From contig NZ_BMZP01000015.1 of NCBI RefSeq assembly GCF_014652855.1, positions 1 through 64,000 of the forward strand: a stretch of DNA of 64,000 nt, read 5' to 3'. This document shows, one piece after another, positions 1 to 8,868 of the stretch. The translations under genes and the position numbers were made by a program. The notes beneath the pieces were generated by a model. That model was not told the DNA's origin. It saw only the letters and a program-made list of their open reading frames with translations, and ran no database searches. The stretch's first letter is position 1. Each line of letters starts with the position of its first letter. Source of the stretch: Novosphingobium pokkalii (GTDB lineage Bacteria; Pseudomonadota; Alphaproteobacteria; Sphingomonadales; Sphingomonadaceae).

Positions 1-664
1 AAAGCCAGAGTTATGGCGCCAGCGTGACCTGGATTGCACGGAATTTGAGTCAGACCCCCTTTTGCGCGCCGATAGGGGGTCCCGATTGGACGCCGATTGA
101 CAAAATTCTGGCGGCGCAGGTAAATGGCGCGCCGCTCGATCACCACGATGTCATCGGAATACGCTCGCTGCTCTATGCCGCCGGTCTCGACACGGTACTC
201 GGCAGCATGGGCTGGCAAATGTACCGCTTAGCCCGCGAACCGGAACTGCAGGACCAGATCCGCTGCGATCCCAACAACATCCTGCACGCCGTCGACGAAC
301 TGTGCCGCGCCTATGGCGAGGTGCGCAACCGGCGTACCGTGATCAAGGACTTCGAGTTCCGGGGCGTTAAGATGACGGCGGGCGACTGGGTAAACCTTCC
401 GACGATGCTGGCCAGCCGCGACGCACGGAAATACCCAAATCCGCACGCGCTGGATTTTGCGCGCAAGGACCGCGGCATGACCTTTGGCGGCGGCATCCAT
501 TACTGCCTGGGCATCCATCTCGCCCGAATGGAGATGAAGGTAGTGCTGGAGGAAGTGCTCGCCGCTTTCCCGAACATTCGCATCGCTCCCGGCAGCAGAT
601 GACCTACCATACCGTCGGCGTATGGGGTGTGAACTCGCTCCCGATCGTCTGGGGCCCAGAATGA
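1..664 (+). pseudogene. Cytochrome P450, C-terminal remnant with terminal frameshift
   Basis: The reading frame is open to the left window edge and stops at 600-602. It shows the P450 I-helix motif AAGLDT and the haem-ligand loop FGGGIHYCLG followed by HLARME. Only about 165 residues of a roughly 400-residue family are recognisable, starting near position 105; the residues before that look like translated insertion-sequence DNA. After the stop, the overlapping frame 599-664 encodes GVWGVNSLPIVW, which is the usual C-terminal end of this P450 type, so a one-base frameshift near 598 separates tail from body. The gene therefore looks broken at both ends. A sequencing indel could explain the 3' break. 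Nothing can be said about sequence left of the window. Confidence 0.75.
41..111. mobile_element. Probable IS21-type terminus remnant
   Basis: A perfect 8-bp inverted repeat, GACCCCCT at 53-60 and AGGGGGTC at 74-81, lies within imperfect direct repeats (TTTGCGCGCCGAT at 61-73 and TTGGACGCCGAT at 86-97). Repeated short blocks of this kind are typical of the ends of IS21-family elements. It lies exactly where P450 similarity ends. No transposase is visible because the window begins here. The family assignment is from memory of such ends, not from a search. Confidence 0.35.
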
Positions 665-703
665 TTGCGGGGGCCGCTCCTGCGCCGCGCCGCGTCCCGC
701 ACG

Positions 704-1852
704 TTATCGGCGCGCGAGCGGCATGAGCATGCGGCGCAGTTCCGCGACCAGAATGTCCGGGCTGTCCATTCCCGGGAAATGGCCGAGCCCGGCCAAGCTG
801 TAATCGGCGACGTCATAAAGGCGCTCTAGGCAACTGCGCGGGATGGGCGGAAACAGGTCGCGCGGCGGTACCATGAAGGCCGCCGGCACCTTCGCCTTGC
901 CGCGGCGCGGCACCCGCGCGGCATCGAGGAACATGTAGAGCCAGCTCGGCGCGAGCGAGCCGTTGATCCAGTACAGCATCACATTGGCGAGCAACACGTC
1001 CATCGCAAAGGGCGGATCCTCGCCGCTGCCGTGCCTCGTCCAGCCCTGGAACTTCTCCACGATCCACGCGGCGAGCCCGATCGGGGAATCGGTCTGCGCA
1101 TAGGCCAAGGTCTGCGGCTTGGTGCCCTGGATCGCCTGATACCCGGATTCGGAAACCATCGCCGCCTGGAACGCCTGTAGCCATTGCTGCTCCTCGGCGG
1201 TCATCGGCGGCCCCGCCGCGAAATCGGGCGTGCCGCCGGAGCCCGTCATCATGATTCCGCTGAGCGCCTCGGGGAATTCATGCGCCAAAGTCGCGGTGAC
1301 GAGACAGCCCCAGTCACTGCCATAGGCGAGATACCGGTTCACCTTGAAGCCATCGACCATCAACGCCGACCAAAGCGCCGCGATGTCGCGCGGCGTGAGC
1401 GGTTTCGCGGGTGCGGGCGAAAGCCCATAGCCGGGCAGGCTGGGCAGGATCACGGTGAACGCATCCTCGATCCTGCCACCATGTCGTTCAGGATGCGCCA
1501 GCCGGTCAATGATGTCGATGAACTCCAGGAAGCTCCCCGGCCATCCGGCGGTAAGCACCAGCGGCACGGGATCAGACCCCGACCCTGGCTCGACGAGGAC
1601 GTGGATGCGCTCGCCCCTTACGGGCACGATGCGTTGCTCGAACGCGTTGATCCGCGCCACCCATTGCGGCCAGTCGAACTGCTCCACCCAATAGTCGCGC
1701 AGCCGACGCATATAGTCGAGCGGCGTGCCGGTTTCCCAATCGGCGCCCGCCTGCTGCGCGGGAAATCGCGCCGCCCGCAGCCGCGCCTCGAGATCGGCCA
1801 GCATCTCGGGATCTGCGGCAAGACGGTATGGTGTTCCGGGAAGATCGATCAT
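704..1852 (-). CDS. Epoxide hydrolase, EHN-type alpha/beta hydrolase
   Basis: About 382 residues, normal for microsomal-type bacterial epoxide hydrolases with an N-terminal EHN domain (about residues 4-115) and an alpha/beta-hydrolase core. The nucleophile Asp lies in YGSDWG near residue 180 and the catalytic His in GLGHFPGM near residue 358. The usual HGWPGS oxyanion motif reads AGWPGS (near 102), so the His is replaced by Ala. It would hydrolyse an epoxide to a diol, possibly a P450 product given the neighbour. The start at 1852 is chosen because AAGGA precedes it and the longer frame would run into the adjacent SDR gene. It probably shares a transcript with the SDR upstream (1923-2708). 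Confidence 0.82.
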   Translation of the reverse strand: MIDLPGTPYRLAADPEMLADLEARLRAARFPAQQAGADWETGTPLDYMRRLRDYWVEQFDWPQWVARINAFEQRIVPVRGERIHVLVEPGSGSDPVPLVLTAGWPGSFLEFIDIIDRLAHPERHGGRIEDAFTVILPSLPGYGLSPAPAKPLTPRDIAALWSALMVDGFKVNRYLAYGSDWGCLVTATLAHEFPEALSGIMMTGSGGTPDFAAGPPMTAEEQQWLQAFQAAMVSESGYQAIQGTKPQTLAYAQTDSPIGLAAWIVEKFQGWTRHGSGEDPPFAMDVLLANVMLYWINGSLAPSWLYMFLDAARVPRRGKAKVPAAFMVPPRDLFPPIPRSCLERLYDVADYSLAGLGHFPGMDSPDILVAELRRMLMPLARR

Positions 1853-1922
1853 TCCACTGTCCTTAATGGTATCTGCGAATGAACGGCGGCGCACGCCGCG
1901 CGCCGCCGGTTCAGCCGCCACT

Positions 1923-2708
1923 TCAGGGCGCGATGATCCAGCCGCCGTCCACCTTCAGGGTCTGCCCGGTCATCCAGTCGCCGGCAGACGAACACAACAG
2001 CAGCAGCGGTCCGACGAGTTCGTCGGGTTCGCCCTGCACGCGCATGGCCACCGTGTTTTCGAGCATCGTGCGGAACGGCGAACCCGGCGGCGTGAGCGAC
2101 GCGCCCGCATCCGAATTGGTGTTGCCGGGCGCGATCGCGTTGACATTGATCCCCTGCGGGCCGAGCTCGTACGCCAGAGCCGTGGTCAGACCGACCAGCG
2201 CAATCTTGCTGATGCCATACAGTGTCTTCGGCGGATAGGCGCCCCCCGAAACCTGATTGACGATCTTGCCGCCGCCCCGTTCAAGCATCATCGGTACGAT
2301 CGCGTGGACGCAGTTGAGCGCGCCGGTGAGATTCACGTCGAGCGTGCGGTTCCAGTCAGCGATCGCCGTCTTGACCAGCGGCGCGTAGGAAAGCTCGGTC
2401 ATCAGCGCCGCGTTGTTCACGAGGATATCGACGCCGCCGAATGCCGCCTTCGCCGCGGCCGCCATCGCCGCCACCGAAGCCGTGTCGGTGATGTCGACCT
2501 GCACGGCAAGCGCCTTCCCGCCCCGCGCCGTGATCTCGTCCGCGACTCGAGCCGCGCCTTCGCCGTTCAGGTCTGCGACCACCACAGCGGCACCGGCGCC
2601 CGCCAGACCCAGGGCATAGGCCCGCCCGATGCTGTTGCCGCGACCGCCGGCACCGGTGACGATCGCCACCTTTCCATCGACGCGATAGGATTGGATGTCG
2701 AACGCCAT
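1923..2708 (-). CDS. SDR-family NAD(P)-dependent oxidoreductase
   Basis: 261 residues, the size of a classical short-chain dehydrogenase/reductase. The cofactor-binding glycine motif TGAGGRGNSIG is near residue 18, the structural NNAA motif follows, and the catalytic Tyr/Lys pair is in YGISK with the Ser in QVSGG. Substrate is not predictable; it likely oxidises or reduces a hydroxyl or keto group of the pathway substrate. It is first in a minus-strand pair with the epoxide hydrolase and faces the divergent SDR gene at 3080 across a region carrying two copies of the recurring palindrome. Confidence 0.85.
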   Translation of the reverse strand: MAFDIQSYRVDGKVAIVTGAGGRGNSIGRAYALGLAGAGAAVVVADLNGEGAARVADEITARGGKALAVQVDITDTASVAAMAAAAKAAFGGVDILVNNAALMTELSYAPLVKTAIADWNRTLDVNLTGALNCVHAIVPMMLERGGGKIVNQVSGGAYPPKTLYGISKIALVGLTTALAYELGPQGINVNAIAPGNTNSDAGASLTPPGSPFRTMLENTVAMRVQGEPDELVGPLLLLCSSAGDWMTGQTLKVDGGWIIAP

Positions 2709-2846
2709 GTTGCTCTCCTGTAAATCGCTTGTCTTACAGACTGTCTCTTTTGCCTCGCGGGACCCGGATTGATCGCTTCCGCGTCAACCAGGGCCCGCGC
2801 CGCCACGGCTGTGTAACGCCAGGCCAAAGGCGTCGACAAGCGTTAT

Positions 2847-2862
2847 TTGACACAGTCGTCAA
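2847..2862. promoter_or_regulatory. Palindromic operator candidate 1
   Basis: TTGACACAGTCGTCAA, matching TTGACR-N4-YGTCAA in both arms. It is 138 bp upstream of the minus-strand SDR start (2708). Confidence 0.65.
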
Positions 2863-2995
2863 TCAAAGCGTATGGCGATGGTCGCTGTCTCCGTTCGTGC
2901 GCCCGAGGCTATGGGCGCGGCACTTCGCTTGCGTGCAAGCGCGGCTGCGAACGGCAGAGGCCGCAGTCCAGGCGCGAGGCTGCGCGTTCGAACTT

Positions 2996-3011
2996 TTGAC
3001 ACAAGAGTCAC
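2996..3011. promoter_or_regulatory. Palindromic operator candidate 2
   Basis: TTGACACAAGAGTCAC, a degenerate copy in which the last base and the inner Y position deviate. It lies 69 bp upstream of the plus-strand SDR start at 3080. Confidence 0.5.
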
Positions 3012-3079
3012 TTCGGCGACCGAGTTAAATTCGCTAGTCGAGTCACAGCGTGCGAGTCGCCGATCGAGAGGATGACAAC

Positions 3080-3874
3080 ATGAAGATCAACGAGGGGATG
3101 TCCGCCATCGTCACCGGAGGGGCTTCCGGACTCGGCCGTGCCACCGCCGAGGCGCTGGCTGCCACGGGTATCCGGGTGGCCATTTTCGACATCAGCGAGG
3201 AGGCGGGCGAAGCCATCGCCAAGAACATCGGCGGCGTATTCTGCAACGTGAACATCCTCGATGAAGCCAGTGTCGAGGCCGGCTTCGCCAAGGCGCGCGC
3301 GGCGCACGGCCAGGAACGCATTCTCGTCCACTGCGCGGTCGTCACGGGCGGCGGCAAGACGCTGAGCTGGGATAAAGCCAACAACTGCTACAAGCGCACA
3401 CCCACCGAACAGATCGCCCGCTCCGCGGACGGCATCTTCACGGCAACCTATCGCATCGCTTCGCTAGCGGCGCTCGGCATGGCTAATGCGGACCCCATCA
3501 GCGAGGATGGCGAGCGCGGCTGCCTGATCTTCACCTCGTCGGCCGCGTCGCAGGACGGGCAGGTCGGTCAGGTTGCCTATGGCGGCGGCAAGGGCGCGGT
3601 CAACGCCATGGTTCTCCCGATGGCCCGCGACCTGATGGATGCTGGCATTCGCGTCAACGCGATCCTACCGGGGATCTTCGCCACCCCGCCGATGCTCAAG
3701 GTGAAAGAATATAACGAGGCGGTGTTCGACAATCTCGGGAAGTCGGTGCCGTTCCCCCGCCGTCTCGGCCATCCGGAAGAATTTGCCAGTATCGTGCTCG
3801 AACTGGTGCGCAACAGCTATTTCAACGGCCAGCTGATCCGCATCGACGGCGGGATCCGGATGCCACCGAAATAG
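3080..3874 (+). CDS. SDR-family 3-hydroxyacyl-CoA dehydrogenase-like protein
   Basis: 264 residues with TGGASGLG near residue 14, a Ser in FTSSAASQ and the catalytic pair in YGGGK. The shape resembles type-II 3-hydroxyacyl-CoA dehydrogenases (HSD10-like), with extra residues around 100-130. It would oxidise a 3-hydroxyacyl-CoA with NAD+. The ATG at 3080 is preferred over the frame-open start at 3050 because GAGAGG lies just upstream. It is followed after 70 bp by a hydratase/dehydrogenase fusion, which fits a beta-oxidation role. Confidence 0.83.
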   Translation: MKINEGMSAIVTGGASGLGRATAEALAATGIRVAIFDISEEAGEAIAKNIGGVFCNVNILDEASVEAGFAKARAAHGQERILVHCAVVTGGGKTLSWDKANNCYKRTPTEQIARSADGIFTATYRIASLAALGMANADPISEDGERGCLIFTSSAASQDGQVGQVAYGGGKGAVNAMVLPMARDLMDAGIRVNAILPGIFATPPMLKVKEYNEAVFDNLGKSVPFPRRLGHPEEFASIVLELVRNSYFNGQLIRIDGGIRMPPK

Positions 3875-3944
3875 ACACGCGACCACCGATATCGGAGGCG
3901 GTGCCGGGTTCCGGCGCCAGTGGACTTGGGGAGTCAGTCGTTTC

Positions 3945-6056
3945 ATGCAGATCAACGCCGTTACCTCCTGGGAGGTCGAACGACGCATCGCCGTCGTGAC
4001 GATCGACAGCCCTCCCGTGAACGCGCTGTCGGCGCCGGTGCGGCAGGGGCTCGCCAAAGCCATCCGGCAGATCCAGGACGATGGCGCCGTCGATGCCGTC
4101 GTCGTGCTCTGCAAGGGCCGGACGTTCTTTGCCGGTGCCGACATTACCGAACTAGGCAAGCCGCCGGTGGAACCCAGCCTGCGCGATCTCCAGCTGCTCG
4201 TCGAAAGCTCCGCCAAGCCGGTCGTTGCGGCAATCCATGGCACGGCTCTAGGCGGGGGACTTGAACTGGCGATGGTCGCGCATTGGCGCGTCGCCGTGCC
4301 CTCGGCCCGGCTCGGCCTGCCCGAGGTCAAGCTCGGCATCCTGCCCGGTGCAGGCGGCACCCAGCGCCTTCCCCGACTGGTCGGGGTTCGCAAGGCGCTG
4401 GAAATGATCACCAGCGGCAGCCAGATCGGCGCGGACGAAGCCCATGCCTCCGGGCTGGTCGACACCCTGACTGGCGAAGAAACGCTGCGCGCCGATGCGA
4501 TCGCCTTCGCCCGCAAGGTGATCGACGAGCGCCTGCCGCTGATCAAGGTTCGCGACCGGCGCGAAAAGCTCGACGCGGCGCGCGGCGACGCCGCGCTCTT
4601 CGTGGATTTCCGCAAGGCCAACACCAAAGCCTTTCGCGGCTTCAAGGCGCCCGAGGCCTGCATCCAATGCATCGAGATGGCGGTTTCGACGCTGACGTTC
4701 GACGAGGCGCTGCTACGGGAGCGCGCGTTGTTCGACGAACTGGTATCGGATAGCCAGTCGGCGGCCTTGCGCCATGTCTTCTTCGCCGAGCGCGAGGCGG
4801 CGAAGCTGCGCGATCTGCCCGCAGGCCTGCCGGCCATGCCGATCGAAAAAGTGGCGATCATCGGCGCCGGAACGATGGGCGGCGGCATCGCGATGAACTT
4901 TCTCGACGCCGACCTGCCGGTCACCTTGGTGGACACCAAGGAGGAGGCTCTCGCGCGCGGAGTAGCTGCGATCCGCCGCAACTATGAAGGGGCTGTCAGC
5001 AAGGGGAAGCTGGATCAAGCGGCGATGAGCCGGCGGATGGGCCTGCTCATCGCCACGACCGATATCGCCGATATCGGTACCGCCGATCTGGTGATCGAAG
5101 CAGTATTCGAACTGATGGAGGTGAAGCAGGAGGTGTTTCGGAAGCTGGACGCCGCGGCCAGGCCCGGCGCCATTCTCGCCTCGAACACCAGCTATCTGGA
5201 CATCGAGGCGATCGCCAGCGCCACCAGCCGTCCCGATCATGTGCTCGGCCTGCACTTCTTCTCGCCGGCGCACATCATGAAACTGGTGGAGGTGGTGCGC
5301 ACGCGCCAGACAGCACCAGCGGTGCTCGCCGCCGCAATGGCGGTCGTCAAGCGGATCGGCAAGCTGGGCGTCACCGTCGGCAACGGCTTCGGCTTCGTCG
5401 GTAATCGCATGCTCTTCGCGCGCAGCGCCCAGGCGGACCAACTCTTGCTGGAAGGTGCGACGCCCTGGGCGGTGGACGAGGCCCTCTACGCATTCGGCTT
5501 CCCGATGGGGCAATATCAGATGCGCGATCTCGCCGGGCTGGACGTGGGCTGGAACCGCGCCACCTCGCAGTCGGCAACCGTTCGTGACATCCTCAACGAA
5601 ATGGGTCGCCACGGCCAAAAGAGCGGCGGCGGCTATTATGATTATGACGCAAGCCGAAGGCCGACGCCGGCGCCCCTGGTCATGCAGGTGATCGAGGATT
5701 TCGCCAAGGCGCAAGGGATCGCCCGCCGGGCCATCGCGGAAGATGAAATCGTCGATCGCATCCTCCTCGCCATGGTCAACGAGGGCGCGCGCATTCTCGA
5801 CGAGGGCATCGCGCGCACCGCGTCGGACATCGACGTGGTCTGGCTGGCGGGATATGGCTGGCCCCGCTATCGGGGCGGCCCGATGTTCTGGGCGGACCTG
5901 CTGGGCGCGGCAGCGGTGCGGGACAAGCTGACGGCGCTGCAGGCCCGCCATGGCGACGCCTTTGCACCTTCGCCGCTGATCGAGCGCATGGTGGCGGAAG
6001 GCAGTTCGTTCAAGGATGTCGTGGCCGGGCACGCCCGCATGGCTGCATTCGCGTGA
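3945..6056 (+). CDS. Bifunctional enoyl-CoA hydratase / 3-hydroxyacyl-CoA dehydrogenase
   Basis: 703 residues, two enzymes in one chain as in FadB/FadJ or the peroxisomal multifunctional enzyme. Residues about 1-250 are a crotonase domain with both catalytic glutamates visible (E107 in GGGLEL, E127 in LPEVKL). Residues about 300-680 are a 3-hydroxyacyl-CoA dehydrogenase with the NAD loop GAGTMGGG (308-314), catalytic His in LHFFSPAH (437) and GNGFGFVGNRM. It performs hydration of an enoyl-CoA and NAD-dependent oxidation of the product. Its stop overlaps the next gene's GTG, so the two are likely translationally coupled. Confidence 0.92.
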   Translation: MQINAVTSWEVERRIAVVTIDSPPVNALSAPVRQGLAKAIRQIQDDGAVDAVVVLCKGRTFFAGADITELGKPPVEPSLRDLQLLVESSAKPVVAAIHGTALGGGLELAMVAHWRVAVPSARLGLPEVKLGILPGAGGTQRLPRLVGVRKALEMITSGSQIGADEAHASGLVDTLTGEETLRADAIAFARKVIDERLPLIKVRDRREKLDAARGDAALFVDFRKANTKAFRGFKAPEACIQCIEMAVSTLTFDEALLRERALFDELVSDSQSAALRHVFFAEREAAKLRDLPAGLPAMPIEKVAIIGAGTMGGGIAMNFLDADLPVTLVDTKEEALARGVAAIRRNYEGAVSKGKLDQAAMSRRMGLLIATTDIADIGTADLVIEAVFELMEVKQEVFRKLDAAARPGAILASNTSYLDIEAIASATSRPDHVLGLHFFSPAHIMKLVEVVRTRQTAPAVLAAAMAVVKRIGKLGVTVGNGFGFVGNRMLFARSAQADQLLLEGATPWAVDEALYAFGFPMGQYQMRDLAGLDVGWNRATSQSATVRDILNEMGRHGQKSGGGYYDYDASRRPTPAPLVMQVIEDFAKAQGIARRAIAEDEIVDRILLAMVNEGARILDEGIARTASDIDVVWLAGYGWPRYRGGPMFWADLLGAAAVRDKLTALQARHGDAFAPSPLIERMVAEGSSFKDVVAGHARMAAFA

Positions 6057-7066
6057 CCGATCAAGGGGCGGCCCGACGTGTCCTGGCGACGCCGAGCGGC
6101 GGGATCGAGAGCCTGCGGATCGAGCCGTTCGACCTGTCGCCGCCCGGACCCGGCGAAGCCCTTGTGCGCATGCGCGCCGCCAGCCTCAACTATCGCGATC
6201 TGCTCGCCCTGCGCGGCAAGCTCCCCGGCATGGCGGATCGGGGGCCCTATGTTCCGCTGTCCTGCGGCTGCGGCGAGGTCGCTGCGGTGGGCCCAGAGGT
6301 CACGCGGGTAGCGCCGGGCATGCGCGTCGCGCCGATTTTCGCGCTCGGCTGGATCCGCGGGGGCTTCGAGACGCTGACCAGCGCGCATCTCGGCGGCCCG
6401 GTCGACGGCACGGCGGCATCGATGGCGATCTTCCCGGCGGAAAGCTTGGTCGCCATCCCCGCCATGCTCGGCGATCTCGAGGCCGCAACTCTGCCCTGCG
6501 CTGGCGCGACCGCATGGAGTGCGTTGACCCTGGCACGCCCGATCCACCCCGGAGACCTCGTAATCCTGCAAGGAACCGGCGGCGTTTCGGTCGCGGCCCT
6601 TCAATTCGCCAAGGCGGCCGGAGCGCAAGTGGCAATCACCTCGTCGTCGGATGCCAAGCTGGCGCGCGCGTGGGCGCTCGGCGCGGACATCTGCGTCAAC
6701 TATCGGCGCGATCCGGATTGGGCGGCAGCGATCCGGCAGCAAGCCGGGCGCGGCGGCGATCTGCTGATCGACGTCGTCGGCACCAGCGAACTAGACCAGG
6801 CGGTTGCGGCGCTCAATGCGGACGGCGCTATCGCATCGGTCGGCCTGCTCGGGGGCGAGCCCACGCGGCAGCGCGTCGCAGGCCGCCAGATCGTGCCGAT
6901 CCTCACCGGCAATCGCGACACCGTCGAAGCGATGCTGCGCGCGATCGAGGTGAACCGCATTCGCCCGGTGGTGGATCGGGTGTTTCCGCTGGAGGATCTG
7001 GCGAGGGGCCTTCAGATACTGGAAGGCCATGGCTTCTTCGGCAAGATCGCAATCGCGATCCACTGA
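6053..7066 (+). CDS. MDR-family NAD(P)-dependent alcohol dehydrogenase / quinone oxidoreductase-like
   Basis: 337 residues. The N-terminal GroES-like fold includes SLNYRDLL, followed by a Rossmann domain with the glycine motif GTGGVSVAALQ near residue 180. The structural zinc cysteine cluster of classical alcohol dehydrogenases is absent, so it is closer to the zinc-independent quinone or enoyl reductases. The GTG start overlaps the preceding stop by 4 bp (GTGA). Likely role: reduction or oxidation of a pathway intermediate; substrate unknown. Confidence 0.82.
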   Translation: MTDQGAARRVLATPSGGIESLRIEPFDLSPPGPGEALVRMRAASLNYRDLLALRGKLPGMADRGPYVPLSCGCGEVAAVGPEVTRVAPGMRVAPIFALGWIRGGFETLTSAHLGGPVDGTAASMAIFPAESLVAIPAMLGDLEAATLPCAGATAWSALTLARPIHPGDLVILQGTGGVSVAALQFAKAAGAQVAITSSSDAKLARAWALGADICVNYRRDPDWAAAIRQQAGRGGDLLIDVVGTSELDQAVAALNADGAIASVGLLGGEPTRQRVAGRQIVPILTGNRDTVEAMLRAIEVNRIRPVVDRVFPLEDLARGLQILEGHGFFGKIAIAIH

Positions 7067-7090
7067 TGCATTCGCCCGCGCCGCCTAAAG

Positions 7091-7106
7091 TTGACATAAT
7101 CGTCAG
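7091..7106. promoter_or_regulatory. Palindromic operator candidate 3
   Basis: TTGACATAATCGTCAG, 15 of 16 positions as in the consensus arms. It lies 94 bp upstream of the thiolase-like gene at 7200 and directly after the MDR gene, marking the promoter of the 7200-8859 unit. Confidence 0.6.
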
Positions 7107-7199
7107 AAAAGGCTGCAATCGACGCAGACAATCGCCCGGGTGCGGGATCGCTGAAGGCCGCACCGCTGGGGCGATCCGGGAATTTCGAAGGACACTGCA

Positions 7200-8417
7200 A
7201 TGGGTTGGGTAAACCAGGACAAGACCGCGATCGTCGGCATTGGCGCGACGGACTATTATGTACGCGGCCAGAGCCAACCCCGTACGGTCTATGAAATGGC
7301 CGCCGAAGCCATCCTGAAAGCCTGCGCGGACGCCGGGATATCGATCAAGCAGGTCGATGGCATCGCCTACTATTCCGGCGCGGGCATGGGCTACACGGGC
7401 AAGTTCGATTCGGCCACGCTGATGGAAATGCTGGGCATGCCCCACATCTCGTTCACCGCGTCGATCACTTCGGGCGGGGGCGGTTCGGTGGGGGCGGTGG
7501 GGCTTGCCACGGCGGCGCTGATGAACGAGGATTGCACCTATTGCGTCACGGTAATGGCGCTCCAGCAACTGCCCCAGGCCAGGCTGGGCACCGTCTTCGG
7601 CAAAATGGCGCCGGATCCGGAGAACAGCTTCCTCCAGCCCAGCGGCCTCGTCGGCCCGGGGCACCTGATCGGTGTCCTCGCGCGGCGGCACATGCACCTC
7701 TACGGCACCACCCGGGATGCGTTCGGCGAGGTTGCGATCGCCACGCGCGGGCACGCCCTCAATCGCCCTAAGGCGATCCGCCGGAAAGCACTGACCAAGG
7801 AAGACTATCTCGCCTCGCCGATGCTGGCGGACCCACTGCGCCGGCTGGATTTCTGCCTCGAAACCGATGGCGCGGTGGCGATCGTCACCACAACTGCCGA
7901 GCGCGCGCGCGACTGCCGGCAGAAGCCCGCCTATGTCCACGCCGTCGCCCATGGCGGCCAACGCGAATGGGGGCGCGCCTTCACCTGGTACGGCATGCCC
8001 GATCCCTATTTCGCCAGTTCCGGGCACAGCTTCACCGCGAGCCGCATCTGGAGGCAGTCGGGCCTGTCGGCGAAGGATATGGACGTGGCCCTGCTCTACG
8101 ATCACTTCACGCCGATGGTACTGATGCAGCTGGAAGACTACGGCTTCTGCGAACGCGGCGAGGCGAACGATTATGTACTTTCCGGCAAGCTGCGTTTCGA
8201 TTCTGCTACCGGCAGGGGCGTGAACGGGGGAACGCCGGTCAACACCCATGGGGGCAACCTGAGCGAAGCCTATATCATCGGCATGACGCACATCACCGAG
8301 GCCGTCGAGCAAGTGCGGGGAACGACGGTCAACCAAGTACGCGATTGCGAATTTGCCCTGGTCAGCGGCGGCCCCGCTCCGCTGCCCGTTTCCAGTCTCG
8401 TGCTGAGGAGTGCCTGA
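7200..8417 (+). CDS. Thiolase-fold protein lacking the nucleophilic Cys; Ltp2-like retro-aldolase candidate
   Basis: 405 residues with the thiolase fold (about residues 8-400). Where thiolases carry the acylated Cys, this protein reads SGGGGSV (91-97), so ordinary thiolysis is excluded. Tyrosines stand in YDHFTPM (Y300) and SEAY (Y358), where thiolases have His-bearing motifs. As I recall the family, Ltp2-type lipid-transfer proteins cleave side chains by retro-aldol chemistry using tyrosines and act as a complex with a DUF35 protein. A DUF35 gene follows after 1 bp. Cleavage of a 3-hydroxyacyl-CoA side chain to a ketone or aldehyde is therefore the best guess. Confidence 0.75.
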   Translation: MGWVNQDKTAIVGIGATDYYVRGQSQPRTVYEMAAEAILKACADAGISIKQVDGIAYYSGAGMGYTGKFDSATLMEMLGMPHISFTASITSGGGGSVGAVGLATAALMNEDCTYCVTVMALQQLPQARLGTVFGKMAPDPENSFLQPSGLVGPGHLIGVLARRHMHLYGTTRDAFGEVAIATRGHALNRPKAIRRKALTKEDYLASPMLADPLRRLDFCLETDGAVAIVTTTAERARDCRQKPAYVHAVAHGGQREWGRAFTWYGMPDPYFASSGHSFTASRIWRQSGLSAKDMDVALLYDHFTPMVLMQLEDYGFCERGEANDYVLSGKLRFDSATGRGVNGGTPVNTHGGNLSEAYIIGMTHITEAVEQVRGTTVNQVRDCEFALVSGGPAPLPVSSLVLRSA

Positions 8418-8418
8418 G

Positions 8419-8859
8419 ATGAGCGATGCACTGCGCTATGGCCCTGCACATCTGCTCCCCGGCGAGCAGATCGCCATCACCACCAACACTGCCACGGAAC
8501 CCTTTTGGTTGGCTGCCAAGGAGCATCGGCTGACCGCGTGCCAATGCGCGCAGTGCGGGCATTTCCGCATGCCACCGACGCCGGTTTGCCCGGAATGTTC
8601 GAGCTTCGAGGTCCAATGGCCGAGCTTGCCGGGAACCGGCGAGATCTTCAGCTTCGCGATCTGCAACCGGAATCCCGCCAATGGCGAGGAATTCACCTAT
8701 GTGCCGGTGGTGGTCGACCTGGACGGGGCACCGGGCGCGCGGCTGATCGCGAACGTAACCGGCTGCGATGCCGAGGACGTGCACATCGGCATGAAGGTCA
8801 CGGTCGAGTGGACCCCGATCAACGACGGGTGGGTGCTGCCAAACTTTCGCAAGGCGTGA
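8419..8859 (+). CDS. OB-fold / zinc-ribbon DUF35 acyl-CoA-binding protein
   Basis: 146 residues. An N-terminal rubredoxin-like zinc ribbon (C43, C46, C57, C60) is followed by an OB-fold, the standard DUF35 layout. These proteins bind acyl-CoA and form heteromers with thiolase-like partners, so this is most likely the obligate partner of the upstream gene. The ATG at 8419 directly follows the upstream stop, which ends at 8417; a GTG at 8410 in the same frame is less likely. It converges with the minus-strand gene ending at 8869. Confidence 0.85.
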   Translation: MSDALRYGPAHLLPGEQIAITTNTATEPFWLAAKEHRLTACQCAQCGHFRMPPTPVCPECSSFEVQWPSLPGTGEIFSFAICNRNPANGEEFTYVPVVVDLDGAPGARLIANVTGCDAEDVHIGMKVTVEWTPINDGWVLPNFRKA

Positions 8860-8868
8860 CCCGGATGC

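Larger units (their letters stand above)
2709..3079. promoter_or_regulatory. Divergent promoter region with two palindromes
   Basis: A 371-bp stretch separating two divergent SDR genes. It holds two copies of the recurring palindrome, one nearer each gene's side (2847-2862 and 2996-3011). No convincing reading frame is seen in it. The arrangement suggests one operator per divergent promoter. Confidence 0.6.
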
